Below are positions 14,025 through 20,911 of a DNA stretch of 36,901 nucleotides, one piece after another. Where the stretch lies: positions 63,695 through 100,595 of the forward strand of contig MKSW01000023.1 of NCBI GenBank assembly GCA_001897425.1, written 5' to 3'. The first letter of the stretch is position 1; each line of letters starts with the position of its first letter. The position numbers were made by a program, and so were the translations under genes. The notes beneath the pieces were generated by a model. It saw only the letters and a list, made by a program, of their open reading frames with translations. It was not told where the DNA came from and ran no database searches. The stretch is from Actinobacteria bacterium 69-20. Its GTDB lineage: Bacteria; Actinomycetota; Actinomycetes; Mycobacteriales; Nakamurellaceae.

Positions 14025-15986
14025 CTACTCGTCTTTGCCGACGGAGGCGCGGTCGGCGATTTCGGAGACCACGGTGGGGTCGGCGAGGGTGGTGGTGTCG
14101 CCCAGTGGCCGATGCTCGGCGACGTCGCGCAGCAGGCGGCGCATGATCTTGCCGGAGCGGGTCTTGGGCAACTCCGGCGTGAACACGATGTTCGCCGGTT
14201 TGGCGATCGCGCCGATGACCTTGCCGACGTGGTCGCGGAGCTCGGCGAGCTTCTCCGGCGAGCCGTCGCGCCCGCCCTTCAACGTGACGAACGCGACCAC
14301 GGCCTGCCCGGTGAGGGCGTCGGCGCGGGCGGTGACCGCTGCCTCCGCGACATCGGGGTGGTCCACCAGCGCGGACTCGATCTCGATGGTGGAGAGCCGG
14401 TGCCCGGACACGTTCATCACGTCGTCGATGCGGCCCATCAGCCAGAAGTCGCCGTCCGCGTCGACACGCGCGCCGTCACCGGCCATGTACACGCCGGGGA
14501 AGCGGGACCAGTAGGTGTCCTTATAGCGGGCGTCGTCGTTGTACAACCCGCGCAGCATCGCCGGCCACGGCTTCTTGATCACCAGGTAGCCGGCGCCGGC
14601 GCCCGGGGCGATCTCCTGGCCGTGGTCGTCGAGCACGGCAGGCTCGATACCGATGAACGGCTTCGACGCGGAACCGGGCTTGAGCGTCGAGATGCCGGGC
14701 AGCGGCGTGATCAGGGCCATCCCGTTCTCGGTCTGCCACCAGGTGTCCACCACGGGGGTGCGACCGGCGCCGATGTGGTCGCGATACCAGACCCACGCCT
14801 CCGGGTTGATCGGCTCACCGACCGACCCGATCAGCTTCAGCGTGGACAGGTCGTGCTTCTCGGCGTACTCGGGGCCCCACTTCATGTGCGTGCGGATCGC
14901 GGTCGGCGCACAGTAGAGCACCGTCACCTTGTACCGCTCGATGATCTCCCACCAGCGGTCCTTGTCCGGGAAGTCCGGGGTGCCCTCGTACATCACCGAG
15001 GTGGTCGCGTTGACCAGCGGGCCGAACACGATGTAGCTGTGCCCGGTGATCCAGCCGATATCCGCCGCGCACCAGTACACCGTGTCCGGCTTGATATCGA
15101 AGATGTAGTGGTGCGTGGTCGACGTGCCCGCCAGATACCCCGCGGTGGAGTGCACGACGCCCTTCGGCTTGCCGGTGGTGCCCGAGGAGTACATCAGGAA
15201 CATCAAGTCCTCGGAGTCCATCGGCTCGCAGGGGCGGGAGGCCGGATCGCCCGACTGCCCGTCCACCACGTCGTGCCACCAGTGATCGCGGCCCTCCTGC
15301 ATGACGACCTCGTTGCCGCCGCGCTTCAGGACGACCGACGTCGTGGTGGACGGCGACGCGTCCATGGCGGTATCGGCGGTCGCTTTCAGATCGAAGACCT
15401 TGCCGCGGCGATACGAGCCGTCCTGGGTGATCAGGTGCGTGCACTGCATGTCGTTCAGCCGCCCGGACAGCGAATCCGCGGAGAACCCGCCGAACACCAC
15501 GGTGAACGGCGCGCCGAGCCGGGTCAGCGCCAGCATCGTGTAGACGAGCTCCGGCACCATGCCCATGTACACGCCGACGTGCGTGCCCTTGCCGATGCCC
15601 AGCGAGGCGAAACCGTTCGCCGTCTTGACGACCTCGCGCTGCAGATCCGCGTAGGTGATGGTCCTGCGGTCGTCGACCGGCTCGCCCTCCCAGTAATAGG
15701 CCACCTTGTCGCCGAGGCCGTTCTCGACGTGCCGGTCCACGGCGTTGTAGCAGGCGTTGATCTTCCCGCCGAGATACCACTTGGCGTACGGCGGATTCCA
15801 CTCCTTCAACGTGCTGAACGGCGTGAACCAAGACAACCGCTCCCGACCCTCCCGCTCCCAAAACGCATCCGGATCCTGCTCGTAGAACCCCGGCCGCGCA
15901 TTCGCCTGCGCGGTGAACTCCGCCGACGGAGGATAACTGCGCTGCTCATTCATCAGGTTCGAGATATTGGTGGTCTCGGGCGTCAT
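14025..15986 (-). CDS. acs: acetyl-CoA synthetase (AMP-forming)
   Basis: A 653-residue protein, normal length for Acs. It activates acetate with ATP to acetyl-AMP and then acetyl-CoA. Seen are the N-terminal ACAS_N part ('FWEREGRERLSWFTPFSTLKEWNPPYAKWYLGGKINACYNAVDRH'), the P-loop-like YSSGTTGKPKG (266-276), 'WWQTENGMALITPLPG' lining the acetate and CoA sites, 'GRIDDVMNVSGHRLSTIEIE' at the domain hinge, and 'PKTRSGKIMRR' near the C-terminus. The lysine at about 613 there is the one acetylated in other Acs enzymes to switch activity off. The ATG at 15986 is followed within 12 codons by a second ATG (MNEQRSYPP), a possible alternative start. Confidence 0.97.
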   Translation of the reverse strand: MTPETTNISNLMNEQRSYPPSAEFTAQANARPGFYEQDPDAFWEREGRERLSWFTPFSTLKEWNPPYAKWYLGGKINACYNAVDRHVENGLGDKVAYYWEGEPVDDRRTITYADLQREVVKTANGFASLGIGKGTHVGVYMGMVPELVYTMLALTRLGAPFTVVFGGFSADSLSGRLNDMQCTHLITQDGSYRRGKVFDLKATADTAMDASPSTTTSVVLKRGGNEVVMQEGRDHWWHDVVDGQSGDPASRPCEPMDSEDLMFLMYSSGTTGKPKGVVHSTAGYLAGTSTTHHYIFDIKPDTVYWCAADIGWITGHSYIVFGPLVNATTSVMYEGTPDFPDKDRWWEIIERYKVTVLYCAPTAIRTHMKWGPEYAEKHDLSTLKLIGSVGEPINPEAWVWYRDHIGAGRTPVVDTWWQTENGMALITPLPGISTLKPGSASKPFIGIEPAVLDDHGQEIAPGAGAGYLVIKKPWPAMLRGLYNDDARYKDTYWSRFPGVYMAGDGARVDADGDFWLMGRIDDVMNVSGHRLSTIEIESALVDHPDVAEAAVTARADALTGQAVVAFVTLKGGRDGSPEKLAELRDHVGKVIGAIAKPANIVFTPELPKTRSGKIMRRLLRDVAEHRPLGDTTTLADPTVVSEIADRASVGKDE

Positions 15987-16013
15987 GTCGCATCAAACCT
16001 TTCGATCGCATCG

Positions 16014-16039
16014 CGATGTGCCGGGCACGTGACACATCG
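16014..16039. promoter_or_regulatory. inverted repeat upstream of acs
   Basis: CGATGTG (16014-16020) and CACATCG (16033-16039) are perfect 7-bp arms, centred about 40 bases before the acs start. The TGTG...CACA spacing is wider than the textbook Crp site, so the binding protein is not named. A second small hairpin (GATGGCC-cgctt-GGCCATC, 16183-16201) lies further out. The remaining 411-base gap (15987-16397) shows no credible gene apart from the promoter at 16363. Confidence 0.4.
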
Positions 16040-16362
16040 GGTTCAGTATCCTGTCTGCTTCCCTGCGCTCGCCGCCGGGTCCGTTTGTCGCGCCGCCGGA
16101 TCCGGGTGACGTTGTTCCTATCCTCCGGTGAGGGCTGGACCGCGGCAACCGGGTCCCCCCATATCGGCCCGCCGACCGGGGCGATGGCCCGCTTGGCCAT
16201 CGAGTTGCCCCGCTCTTCCCGGGGCGCCGGTCTCGACATGGTCCGTTCAGATCTGAGCCGCTCTATTCCCCAGAGGGGCGCAATGAGCACGCGGCGGGCT
16301 TCGAGCCGGGCGGGCTGGGCAGCGCAGCACGTGCTCAACCCCACCGTCGCATCTACATAGAC

Positions 16363-16391
16363 TTGAATCGATATCGCCTCTGGTCTATTCT
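16363..16391 (+). promoter_or_regulatory. leaderless promoter of the HigBA-like pair
   Basis: TTGAAT (16363-16368), a 17-base spacer and TATTCT (16386-16391) form a near-consensus sigma-70-type promoter. Exactly six bases separate the -10 from the GTG at 16398, so the transcript should start at the initiation codon. The palindrome CGATATCG (16369-16376) inside the spacer is a candidate operator for the antitoxin. Confidence 0.75.
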
Positions 16392-16397
16392 GGGGCC

Positions 16398-16757
16398 GTG
16401 TCTTGGGAGGTACGGCTCTGGGAAGACGTGGAGTCGTGGGTCCTCGGACTCGATGACGAGACCTATCACCTCGTTGCCGCCGCGATCACCCGACTGGAGT
16501 CCGAAGGCCCCACACTCGGGCGACCGACCGCCGACCGGATCAAGGGCTCGCGTCATCACAACATGAAGGAACTGCGCCCCGGCTCGGCCGGCCGCAGCGA
16601 GATCCGGATCCTGTTCGCCTTCGACCCCCAACGGCGGGCCGTCCTGCTGATCGCGGGAGACAAGGCAGGCAGATGGAAGCAGTGGTACGAGAAGAACATC
16701 CCAGTCGCGGACGACCGGTTCGATGAGTGGCTGGGCAGCGAGGTGGAATCACGATGA
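16398..16757 (+). CDS. HigB-like (RelE/ParE superfamily) toxin
   Basis: A 119-residue protein with the pattern of the phage-derived Gp49/HigB toxin group: 'WEDVESWVLGLDDETYHLVAAAITRLESEGPTLGRPTADRIKGSRHHNMKELRPG' then 'SEIRILFAFDPQRRAVLLIAGDKAGRWKQWYEKNIPVADDRFDEWL'. The K-E-L-R-P, R-I-L-F-x-F-D and L-x-x-G-D-K elements are the conserved strands and catalytic basic residues of these ribosome-dependent mRNA interferases. The start is decided by the leaderless promoter ending six bases before this GTG. The toxin gene comes first, as is normal for higBA, and overlaps the antitoxin start (ATGA). Confidence 0.9.
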   Translation: MSWEVRLWEDVESWVLGLDDETYHLVAAAITRLESEGPTLGRPTADRIKGSRHHNMKELRPGSAGRSEIRILFAFDPQRRAVLLIAGDKAGRWKQWYEKNIPVADDRFDEWLGSEVESR

Positions 16758-17092
16758 ACAAGCCCAAGACCGTGGCCTGGGGCGACGTGCGCGCCAAGCG
16801 CCCCGTCAACGATGCCGCCGTTGCCGATCACATCGCACGGATGGAGTCGGAGGAGCGCGCCTACCGGCTCCGCGAAATCCGCGAGGAACAAGGCGTGACG
16901 CAGAAGGAACTCGCCGAACGCATGGACCTCACACAGCCCACCATCTCCGCCCTCGAATCCGGCGATCTCGACCGTTCCGGCCTGGCCACACTCAAGGCCT
17001 ACGTCGAAGCCCTCGGCGGCACCGTGGAAGTCACCGCCACCTTCGGCAACCGCAGGCTCGTGCTGTCACGGCCGGGAGCAGAGCCACGCTAG
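16754..17092 (+). CDS. HigA-like helix-turn-helix (XRE) antitoxin
   Basis: A 112-residue protein. Residues about 38-90 ('YRLREIREEQGVTQKELAERMDLTQPTISALESGDLDRSGLATLKAYVEALGGTVEVTATFG') are a clear XRE/Cro-type helix-turn-helix with the recognition helix 'TQPTISALE'. The ending 'GNRRLVLSR' is characteristic of this antitoxin group. The N-terminal 35 residues are charged and likely contact the toxin. Translation is coupled to the toxin by the ATGA overlap. It probably represses the promoter at 16363. The start at MNKPKT was chosen over an in-frame ATG inside the toxin gene. Confidence 0.9.
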   Translation: MNKPKTVAWGDVRAKRPVNDAAVADHIARMESEERAYRLREIREEQGVTQKELAERMDLTQPTISALESGDLDRSGLATLKAYVEALGGTVEVTATFGNRRLVLSRPGAEPR

Positions 17093-17161
17093 GGCAGCGC
17101 GGTGGTGTCCGGGGTGGCGCGTGTCGGGATCCGCGCCCCGATCGGCGCACGGGCCATCGAG

Positions 17162-17209
17162 TATGACGATGTTCACGGCCACACCCCGTCCGGAACGCCG
17201 AGGCCCGTG
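17162..17209 (+). repeat. TATGACG-family repeat, locus 4
   Basis: TATGACGATGTTCACGGCC (17162-17180) is preceded by CGAG, a near-perfect family core. It is followed by an imperfect hairpin (CACGGCC with GGCCCGTG at 17202-17209, one bulge). It lies between the antitoxin gene and the co-directional DUF885 gene, a plausible terminator position. Confidence 0.7.
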
Positions 17210-17272
17210 GGGGCTCGCCCCAGGCGGCGGCGCGGATCCCCCTCGCCCCGGCCGGGCGGTAGCCTCGCGATC

Positions 17273-18976
17273 ATGACCCAGACGCCCGCACCCGCCGCCC
17301 CCGTCCCCTCGGCGATCGACACGGTATCCGACGCCTTCGTCGCCGACCTCTGCGCCGCGAGCCCCATCACGGCCATGTGGCTCGGCCGCGCCGAACCCGG
17401 CGAGCAGGGCCTGGACGACCTGTCGCCCGACGGATTGGCCGCCCTCGATGAGCTCGTGCGGCGCAGCCTCGGCGCGGCGGAGCAGGCTGCCGCCGCCGAT
17501 GCGCGCGACGAGATCTCCCGGGACATCCTTACCGAACGCCTCCGCCTGGAGCGGGACAAGTTCGACACCGGTTGGACACATGCGCAGCTCAACGTCATCG
17601 ATTCGCCGCTGCAGAACGTGCGGATGCTCTTCGACATGATGCCGACGGAGTCCGCTGAAGACTGGCAAGCCATCGCCGACCGGATGGGCGCCGTCCCGGC
17701 CGCCCTGGCCGGGTACCGGCAGAGCCTGAACTATGCCGCGGACCAGGGCCGCGTCGCGGCGCAGCGTCAGGTCACGAAGTGCGCGCAGCAGTGCGCGACC
17801 TACGCCGGAACAGCGTCATCCCCAGGGTTCTTCCGCACGCTCGCCGCCTCCGCGGAGAAGCCCGGCGCGCTCGGCAGCGTTCTCGCAGCGCAGGCGGCGG
17901 CCGCGGATCGCGCCTACGGCGAACTCGGCGAGTACTTCACGAGCGAGCTTCGGGCGCGCGCCCCAAAAAAAGACGCCGTCGGCGCCGAGCGCTACGCCCT
18001 CGCGTCGCGCGACTTCCTCGGCAGCGCAGTGGATCTCGCGGAGACCTATGCGTGGGGTTGGCAGGAGTTCCTGTCGATCGAGGCGGAACTCAAGGCGGTG
18101 GCCGAGCAGATCGCGCCCGGTGAGGGGCCGGCGGGTGCGGCGGCCGCGCTCAGCGCCGACGCGCGCTACCAGGTGCACGGTCACGACGCGTTGCAAGCCT
18201 GGATGCAGCGGCTCTCCGACCAGGCGATCGATGAGCTCGGCCGCACGCACTTCGACATTCCCGAGCCGGTGCGGGTTCTCGAATGCCGCATCGCCCCGCC
18301 CGGTGGCGGGGTCGGCGCGTATTACAGCAGCCCCAGCGAGGATTTCGCCCGGCCGGGCCGCATGTGGTTCTCGGTCGAGTCCGGCCGCGAGGACTTCCCC
18401 ATCTGGCGCGAGGTCAGCACGGTGTATCACGAGGGCGCGCCCGGCCATCACCTGCAGATCGCGACCGCGACCTACCAGCGCGACCACCTCAACGACTTCC
18501 GCCGGCTGCTCGCGGGAACGTCCGGGCATGCCGAGGGATGGGCCCTGTACGCCGAGCGGCTGATGCGCGAACTCGGGTACCTGGGCGACGACGGCGCCCT
18601 GCTCGGCATGCTCGACGGGCAGCTCTTCCGGGCGGCGCGCGTGGTGGTGGACATCGGCATGCACCTGGAGCTGCCGATCCCGGCCGGAACCGGCTTCCAC
18701 GAGGGCGAGACATGGTCTCCCGAACTGGGTCTCGAGTTCCTGCTGACCCGCACGGTGTCCGATCCGGCGCACTGCCGGGACGAGATCGACCGCTACTTGG
18801 GCTGGCCGGGCCAGGCGCCCGCGTACAAGGTCGGCGAGCGGGTGTGGCGCGAGGGTCGGGCCGCGGCCGAGGGCCGGCGTGGTTCGGGGTTCGACCTCAA
18901 GGCGTTCCACACGGCGGCCCTGGCGATGGGCGGCATGGGCTTGGGCACCCTGGAACGGCAATTGGCTGCGCTGTAA
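17273..18976 (+). CDS. DUF885-family zinc-dependent peptidase-like protein
   Basis: A 567-residue protein of the DUF885 family, distantly related to M32-like metallopeptidases. Mostly helical throughout, it carries the metal motif 'YHEGAPGHHLQ' (HEGAPGHH at 386-393) and the downstream 'EGWALYAE' (421-428), which together supply the HExxH-like zinc ligands and the third ligand Glu. 'GGGVGAYYSSPSEDFARPGRMWF' is the family's substrate-side segment. No signal peptide is present, so it is likely cytoplasmic. The start ATG at 17273 lies after the repeat at 17162, and the longer open frame upstream reads through that repeat. Substrates of this family are largely unknown. Confidence 0.9.
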   Translation: MTQTPAPAAPVPSAIDTVSDAFVADLCAASPITAMWLGRAEPGEQGLDDLSPDGLAALDELVRRSLGAAEQAAAADARDEISRDILTERLRLERDKFDTGWTHAQLNVIDSPLQNVRMLFDMMPTESAEDWQAIADRMGAVPAALAGYRQSLNYAADQGRVAAQRQVTKCAQQCATYAGTASSPGFFRTLAASAEKPGALGSVLAAQAAAADRAYGELGEYFTSELRARAPKKDAVGAERYALASRDFLGSAVDLAETYAWGWQEFLSIEAELKAVAEQIAPGEGPAGAAAALSADARYQVHGHDALQAWMQRLSDQAIDELGRTHFDIPEPVRVLECRIAPPGGGVGAYYSSPSEDFARPGRMWFSVESGREDFPIWREVSTVYHEGAPGHHLQIATATYQRDHLNDFRRLLAGTSGHAEGWALYAERLMRELGYLGDDGALLGMLDGQLFRAARVVVDIGMHLELPIPAGTGFHEGETWSPELGLEFLLTRTVSDPAHCRDEIDRYLGWPGQAPAYKVGERVWREGRAAAEGRRGSGFDLKAFHTAALAMGGMGLGTLERQLAAL

Positions 18977-19007
18977 CGGGTTCGCGCGGCAATGCCACTA
19001 GCTGGTG

Positions 19008-19763
19008 CTATCCGACATGTGCCGGCGAGTATGACGCTGTTCTCATCTCCGGCCCGATCGGGAGTGCCCGGCCCAGGACGGCGAACGGCCGGGCGTCGCC
19101 GGTGAACCGGAAGTCGCGCAACACGTCGACGAAGTCGAGCCGCCGGTACAGCCGCCAGGCCCGGCTCTCGCCCTCCGGCGTCGACAGCAGCACGGCGCGG
19201 GCCGTGACCGGGGCGAGCAGCGTCCGCAGCAGTTCCTCGCCGAGGCCACGGCCTTGGTACGCCGGCCGGACATGCAGTTCGGTCAGCTCGAAATAGTCCT
19301 CGAAATAGGCACGGGGCGAGGGGGGGTCGGTGCGGTGCCCGAGGCCGCGTGCGACCTCGCCGTGCCACCATTGCCCAGGCGCACCGAGGTATCCGTAGGC
19401 GAAGCCCGCAATCTCCGGCGCGCCGGTTGTGCTGGCCGAAGCGCCTGCGCCGCCTAGCTTTTCATCTCCGTTAGCCGTGCCTGCGGCGGCGGCGTGCCCG
19501 TCGGGATGCGTGGCGGGAGGCGCGGCGGGCGAAAATCGGCCCGCCGCGGCCGGGGCCGCGCGAACGTCGTCATACTCGGTTGTTCCGATCGAGGCGGCGA
19601 GGGTGACGACGCATCGGAAACCGGCGCGGCGTGAGTGGTCGAGCCACAGCGGCATGCGTGCACGGCAGGTCTGCGCCGAGTAGTGCATCGCGGTCGCGTA
19701 GATGTCGATCAGTTCGGGCAGCGCGTCCGCGAATTGCTCCGGACCGAGCTCGGCCGGCGGCAC
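19008..19763 (-). CDS. GNAT-family acetyltransferase with an in-frame repeat insertion
   Basis: A 251-residue protein. The GNAT fold is clear: 'EIAGFAYGYLGAPGQWWHGEV' (about 117-137), 'LTELHVRPAYQGRGLGEELLRTLLAP' with the acetyl-CoA loop Q170-x-x-G-x-G, and 'RAWRLYRRLDFVDVLRDFRFTGDARPFAVLGRALP'. Between strand 2 ('FRCVVTLAAS') and the 'EIAGFAYG' strand are about 55 extra Ala/Gly/Pro-rich residues, beginning 'TTEYDDVRAAPAAAG'. These are encoded by a TATGACG-family repeat and its hairpin. The last 15 or so residues ('EMRTASYSPAHVG') are encoded by another copy. Relatives normally pass directly from strand to strand and end near 'VLGRPLP'. It starts at GTG, seven bases after the YbaK-like gene's stop, in the same operon. 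Confidence 0.8.
   Translation of the reverse strand: MPPAELGPEQFADALPELIDIYATAMHYSAQTCRARMPLWLDHSRRAGFRCVVTLAASIGTTEYDDVRAAPAAAGRFSPAAPPATHPDGHAAAAGTANGDEKLGGAGASASTTGAPEIAGFAYGYLGAPGQWWHGEVARGLGHRTDPPSPRAYFEDYFELTELHVRPAYQGRGLGEELLRTLLAPVTARAVLLSTPEGESRAWRLYRRLDFVDVLRDFRFTGDARPFAVLGRALPIGPEMRTASYSPAHVG
19027..19045 (+). repeat. TATGACG-family repeat, locus 5
   Basis: CGAGTATGACGCTGTTC lies between the convergent DUF885 and acetyltransferase genes and supplies the final codons and stop region of the latter. It matches the family core over its first part but lacks the GCGG tail. Whether the hairpin is preserved is uncertain, since the flank is also coding. Confidence 0.65.
19521..19578 (-). 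repeat. TATGACG-family repeat, locus 6, inside the acetyltransferase gene
   Basis: On the minus strand CGAGTATGACGACGTTCGCG (ending at 19559) is followed by a strong hairpin with a perfect 10-bp stem, CGCGGCGGGC (19521-19530) with GCCCGCCGCG (19539-19548), and an 8-base loop. The whole unit is read in frame through the acetyltransferase gene, encoding 'EYDDVRAAPAAAGRFSPAA'. Confidence 0.75.
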
Positions 19764-19770
19764 GGCTCGT

Positions 19771-20241
19771 CTAGTCCCGCGCGACCGGGAGCTCCGCGCC
19801 GGACGTGATCCGGACGAGCTCGGCGTAGGTGGTGGGGAACACGGCGTGCGGGTGACCGCCGGCGGCCCACAGCGTGGGATAGTTCGCGAGCGCGGTGTCC
19901 ACGACGGTGCGCAGCTGCGACGGATGCCCGACGGGCGCCACGCCGCCGATCACCTGCCCCGTGTGCTGCCGGACGAAGTCCGCGTCCGCCCGCTTGATCG
20001 ACTGCTTGCCCAGCGTTTGGGCCAAGAGGATCGTGTCGACGCGGTGCGCGCCGGACGTCATCACGAGCAGAGGGTCGCCGTCGGCGTCGAAGACGAGGCT
20101 GTTGGCGATGGCGCCGACCGGCACGCCGAGCTGCTCGGCCGCCAGGGCCGCGGTGCGAGCCGAGGAATCCAGCGTTCGGATCTGCCCGGCGACGCCGGCG
20201 TCCGCCAGCGCGCGAGCCACGTCGTCGGTAGCGGAACTCAT
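19771..20241 (-). CDS. YbaK/EbsC-type aminoacyl-tRNA deacylase-like protein
   Basis: A 156-residue protein with the YbaK/ProX fold pattern. 'GVAGQIRTLDSSARTAALAAEQLGVPVGAIANSLVFDADGDPLLVMTSGAHRVDTILL' contains the conserved T/S-A-x-x-A-A helix and the 'K/NSLVF' strand. 'ADFVRQHTGQVIGGVAPVGHPSQLRTVVDTAL' contains the G-x-x-x-G-G-V-x-P-x-G-H substrate-pocket motif. 'WAAGGHPHAVFPTTYAELVRITSG' is the family's end. Members hydrolyse mischarged tRNAs such as Cys-tRNA(Pro). The start is set at MSSATDDV; upstream frame is Arg/Ser-rich shadow. It leads an operon with the acetyltransferase and is divergent from the SOS-boxed HEPN gene. Confidence 0.88.
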   Translation of the reverse strand: MSSATDDVARALADAGVAGQIRTLDSSARTAALAAEQLGVPVGAIANSLVFDADGDPLLVMTSGAHRVDTILLAQTLGKQSIKRADADFVRQHTGQVIGGVAPVGHPSQLRTVVDTALANYPTLWAAGGHPHAVFPTTYAELVRITSGAELPVARD

Positions 20242-20317
20242 TGCTCTATCAGACCATGAACGCCGCGCGGCCGGTGAAATGCCTGGTGGGGCGGGTTGTC
20301 CGAGCCTCGTCGTACTA

Positions 20318-20333
20318 TCGAACGTAAGTTCGG
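20318..20333. promoter_or_regulatory. LexA-type SOS box
   Basis: TCGAAC-GTAA-GTTCGG matches 11 of the 12 specified positions of the actinobacterial/Bacillus-type LexA operator TCGAAC-N4-GTTCGA. It overlaps TACTAT (20313-20318), a plausible -10 element, and lies 23 bases upstream of the HEPN gene start, so LexA binding would block transcription of the HEPN-methyltransferase-dinB run. Confidence 0.75.
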
Positions 20334-20355
20334 TAACTGAGGAGGAGAAACTGAT

Positions 20356-20868
20356 ATGACGACATCCATCACCATGCCCGCGGCGGCACCGGCGACCCTG
20401 TTCACGACTATGCCCCGAGCGCCGCTGCATGACGGCGGTGCGGCCGGTCCGGTCCGCACCGTCGAGCCCGGGGTGCGCCGTGCCCGGCCGGCGCCGCTGC
20501 CGCGCTCCTGCCACGATCTGATGGCCGATGCGGGGCGGGTGCTCGGCCGTGCCATCGGTGCGGACGGCGCACGGGATCGGTTCGCGGAGGCGCACCTCGC
20601 TGCGCTCCGGGGTGCCGCGGCGGTGTTGGCGGCTCGCGCCCGGCCGCGTCGCGCGGCCCGCGCCAGTGTCTGGGACCTCATCCCGCGGGTCGCGCCGGAA
20701 CTGGCCGAATGGGCCGCCTACTTCGCGGCGGCGTCCCGCACCCGGCAGGCGATCAACGCCGGCGTCGCGGTGCCGGTATCGGCGCGCGAGGCAGACGATA
20801 TGGTGCGCGCGGCGGCGGCGTTTCTCGACCTGGTCGACGCGGCATTGTCAGAGCGGCGTGCCGGTTGA
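20356..20868 (+). CDS. SAV_6107-type HEPN domain protein
   Basis: A 170-residue protein with an Ala/Pro/Arg-rich N-terminus (about 45 residues) and then an all-helical domain: 'CHDLMADAGRVLGRAIGADGARDRFAEAHLAALRGAAAVLAARARPRRAARASVWDLIPRVAPELAEWAAYFAAASRTRQAINAG'. This is the pattern of the SAV_6107-type HEPN family common in actinobacteria. HEPN proteins are often RNases or nucleotide-binding partners, but the canonical R-x4-6-H motif is not evident here, so activity is uncertain. An excellent ribosome site (GAGGAGGAG) precedes the ATG. It heads the SOS-boxed operon ahead of a methyltransferase and dinB, suggesting a role linked to DNA damage. Confidence 0.8.
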   Translation: MTTSITMPAAAPATLFTTMPRAPLHDGGAAGPVRTVEPGVRRARPAPLPRSCHDLMADAGRVLGRAIGADGARDRFAEAHLAALRGAAAVLAARARPRRAARASVWDLIPRVAPELAEWAAYFAAASRTRQAINAGVAVPVSAREADDMVRAAAAFLDLVDAALSERRAG

Positions 20869-20911
20869 TGCGGCCCGTTAGGCTTGCTCCGGTGGCGCGA
20901 CGAAAGCAGGC

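Noticed and set aside
13917-16109. 730-codon plus-strand open frame opposite acs
   Set aside because: Antisense shadow of acetyl-CoA synthetase; composition is His/Arg/Val-rich and no domain pattern is present.
15946-16344. 132-codon minus-strand frame overlapping the acs start
   Set aside because: Overlaps the N-terminal coding part of acs and the inverted repeat, has no ribosome site or recognisable fold.
20351-20368. ATATGACGACATCC at the HEPN gene start as another TATGACG repeat
   Set aside because: It coincides with an ATG ACG start codon pair, lacks the GTTCGCGG tail and has no hairpin after it.
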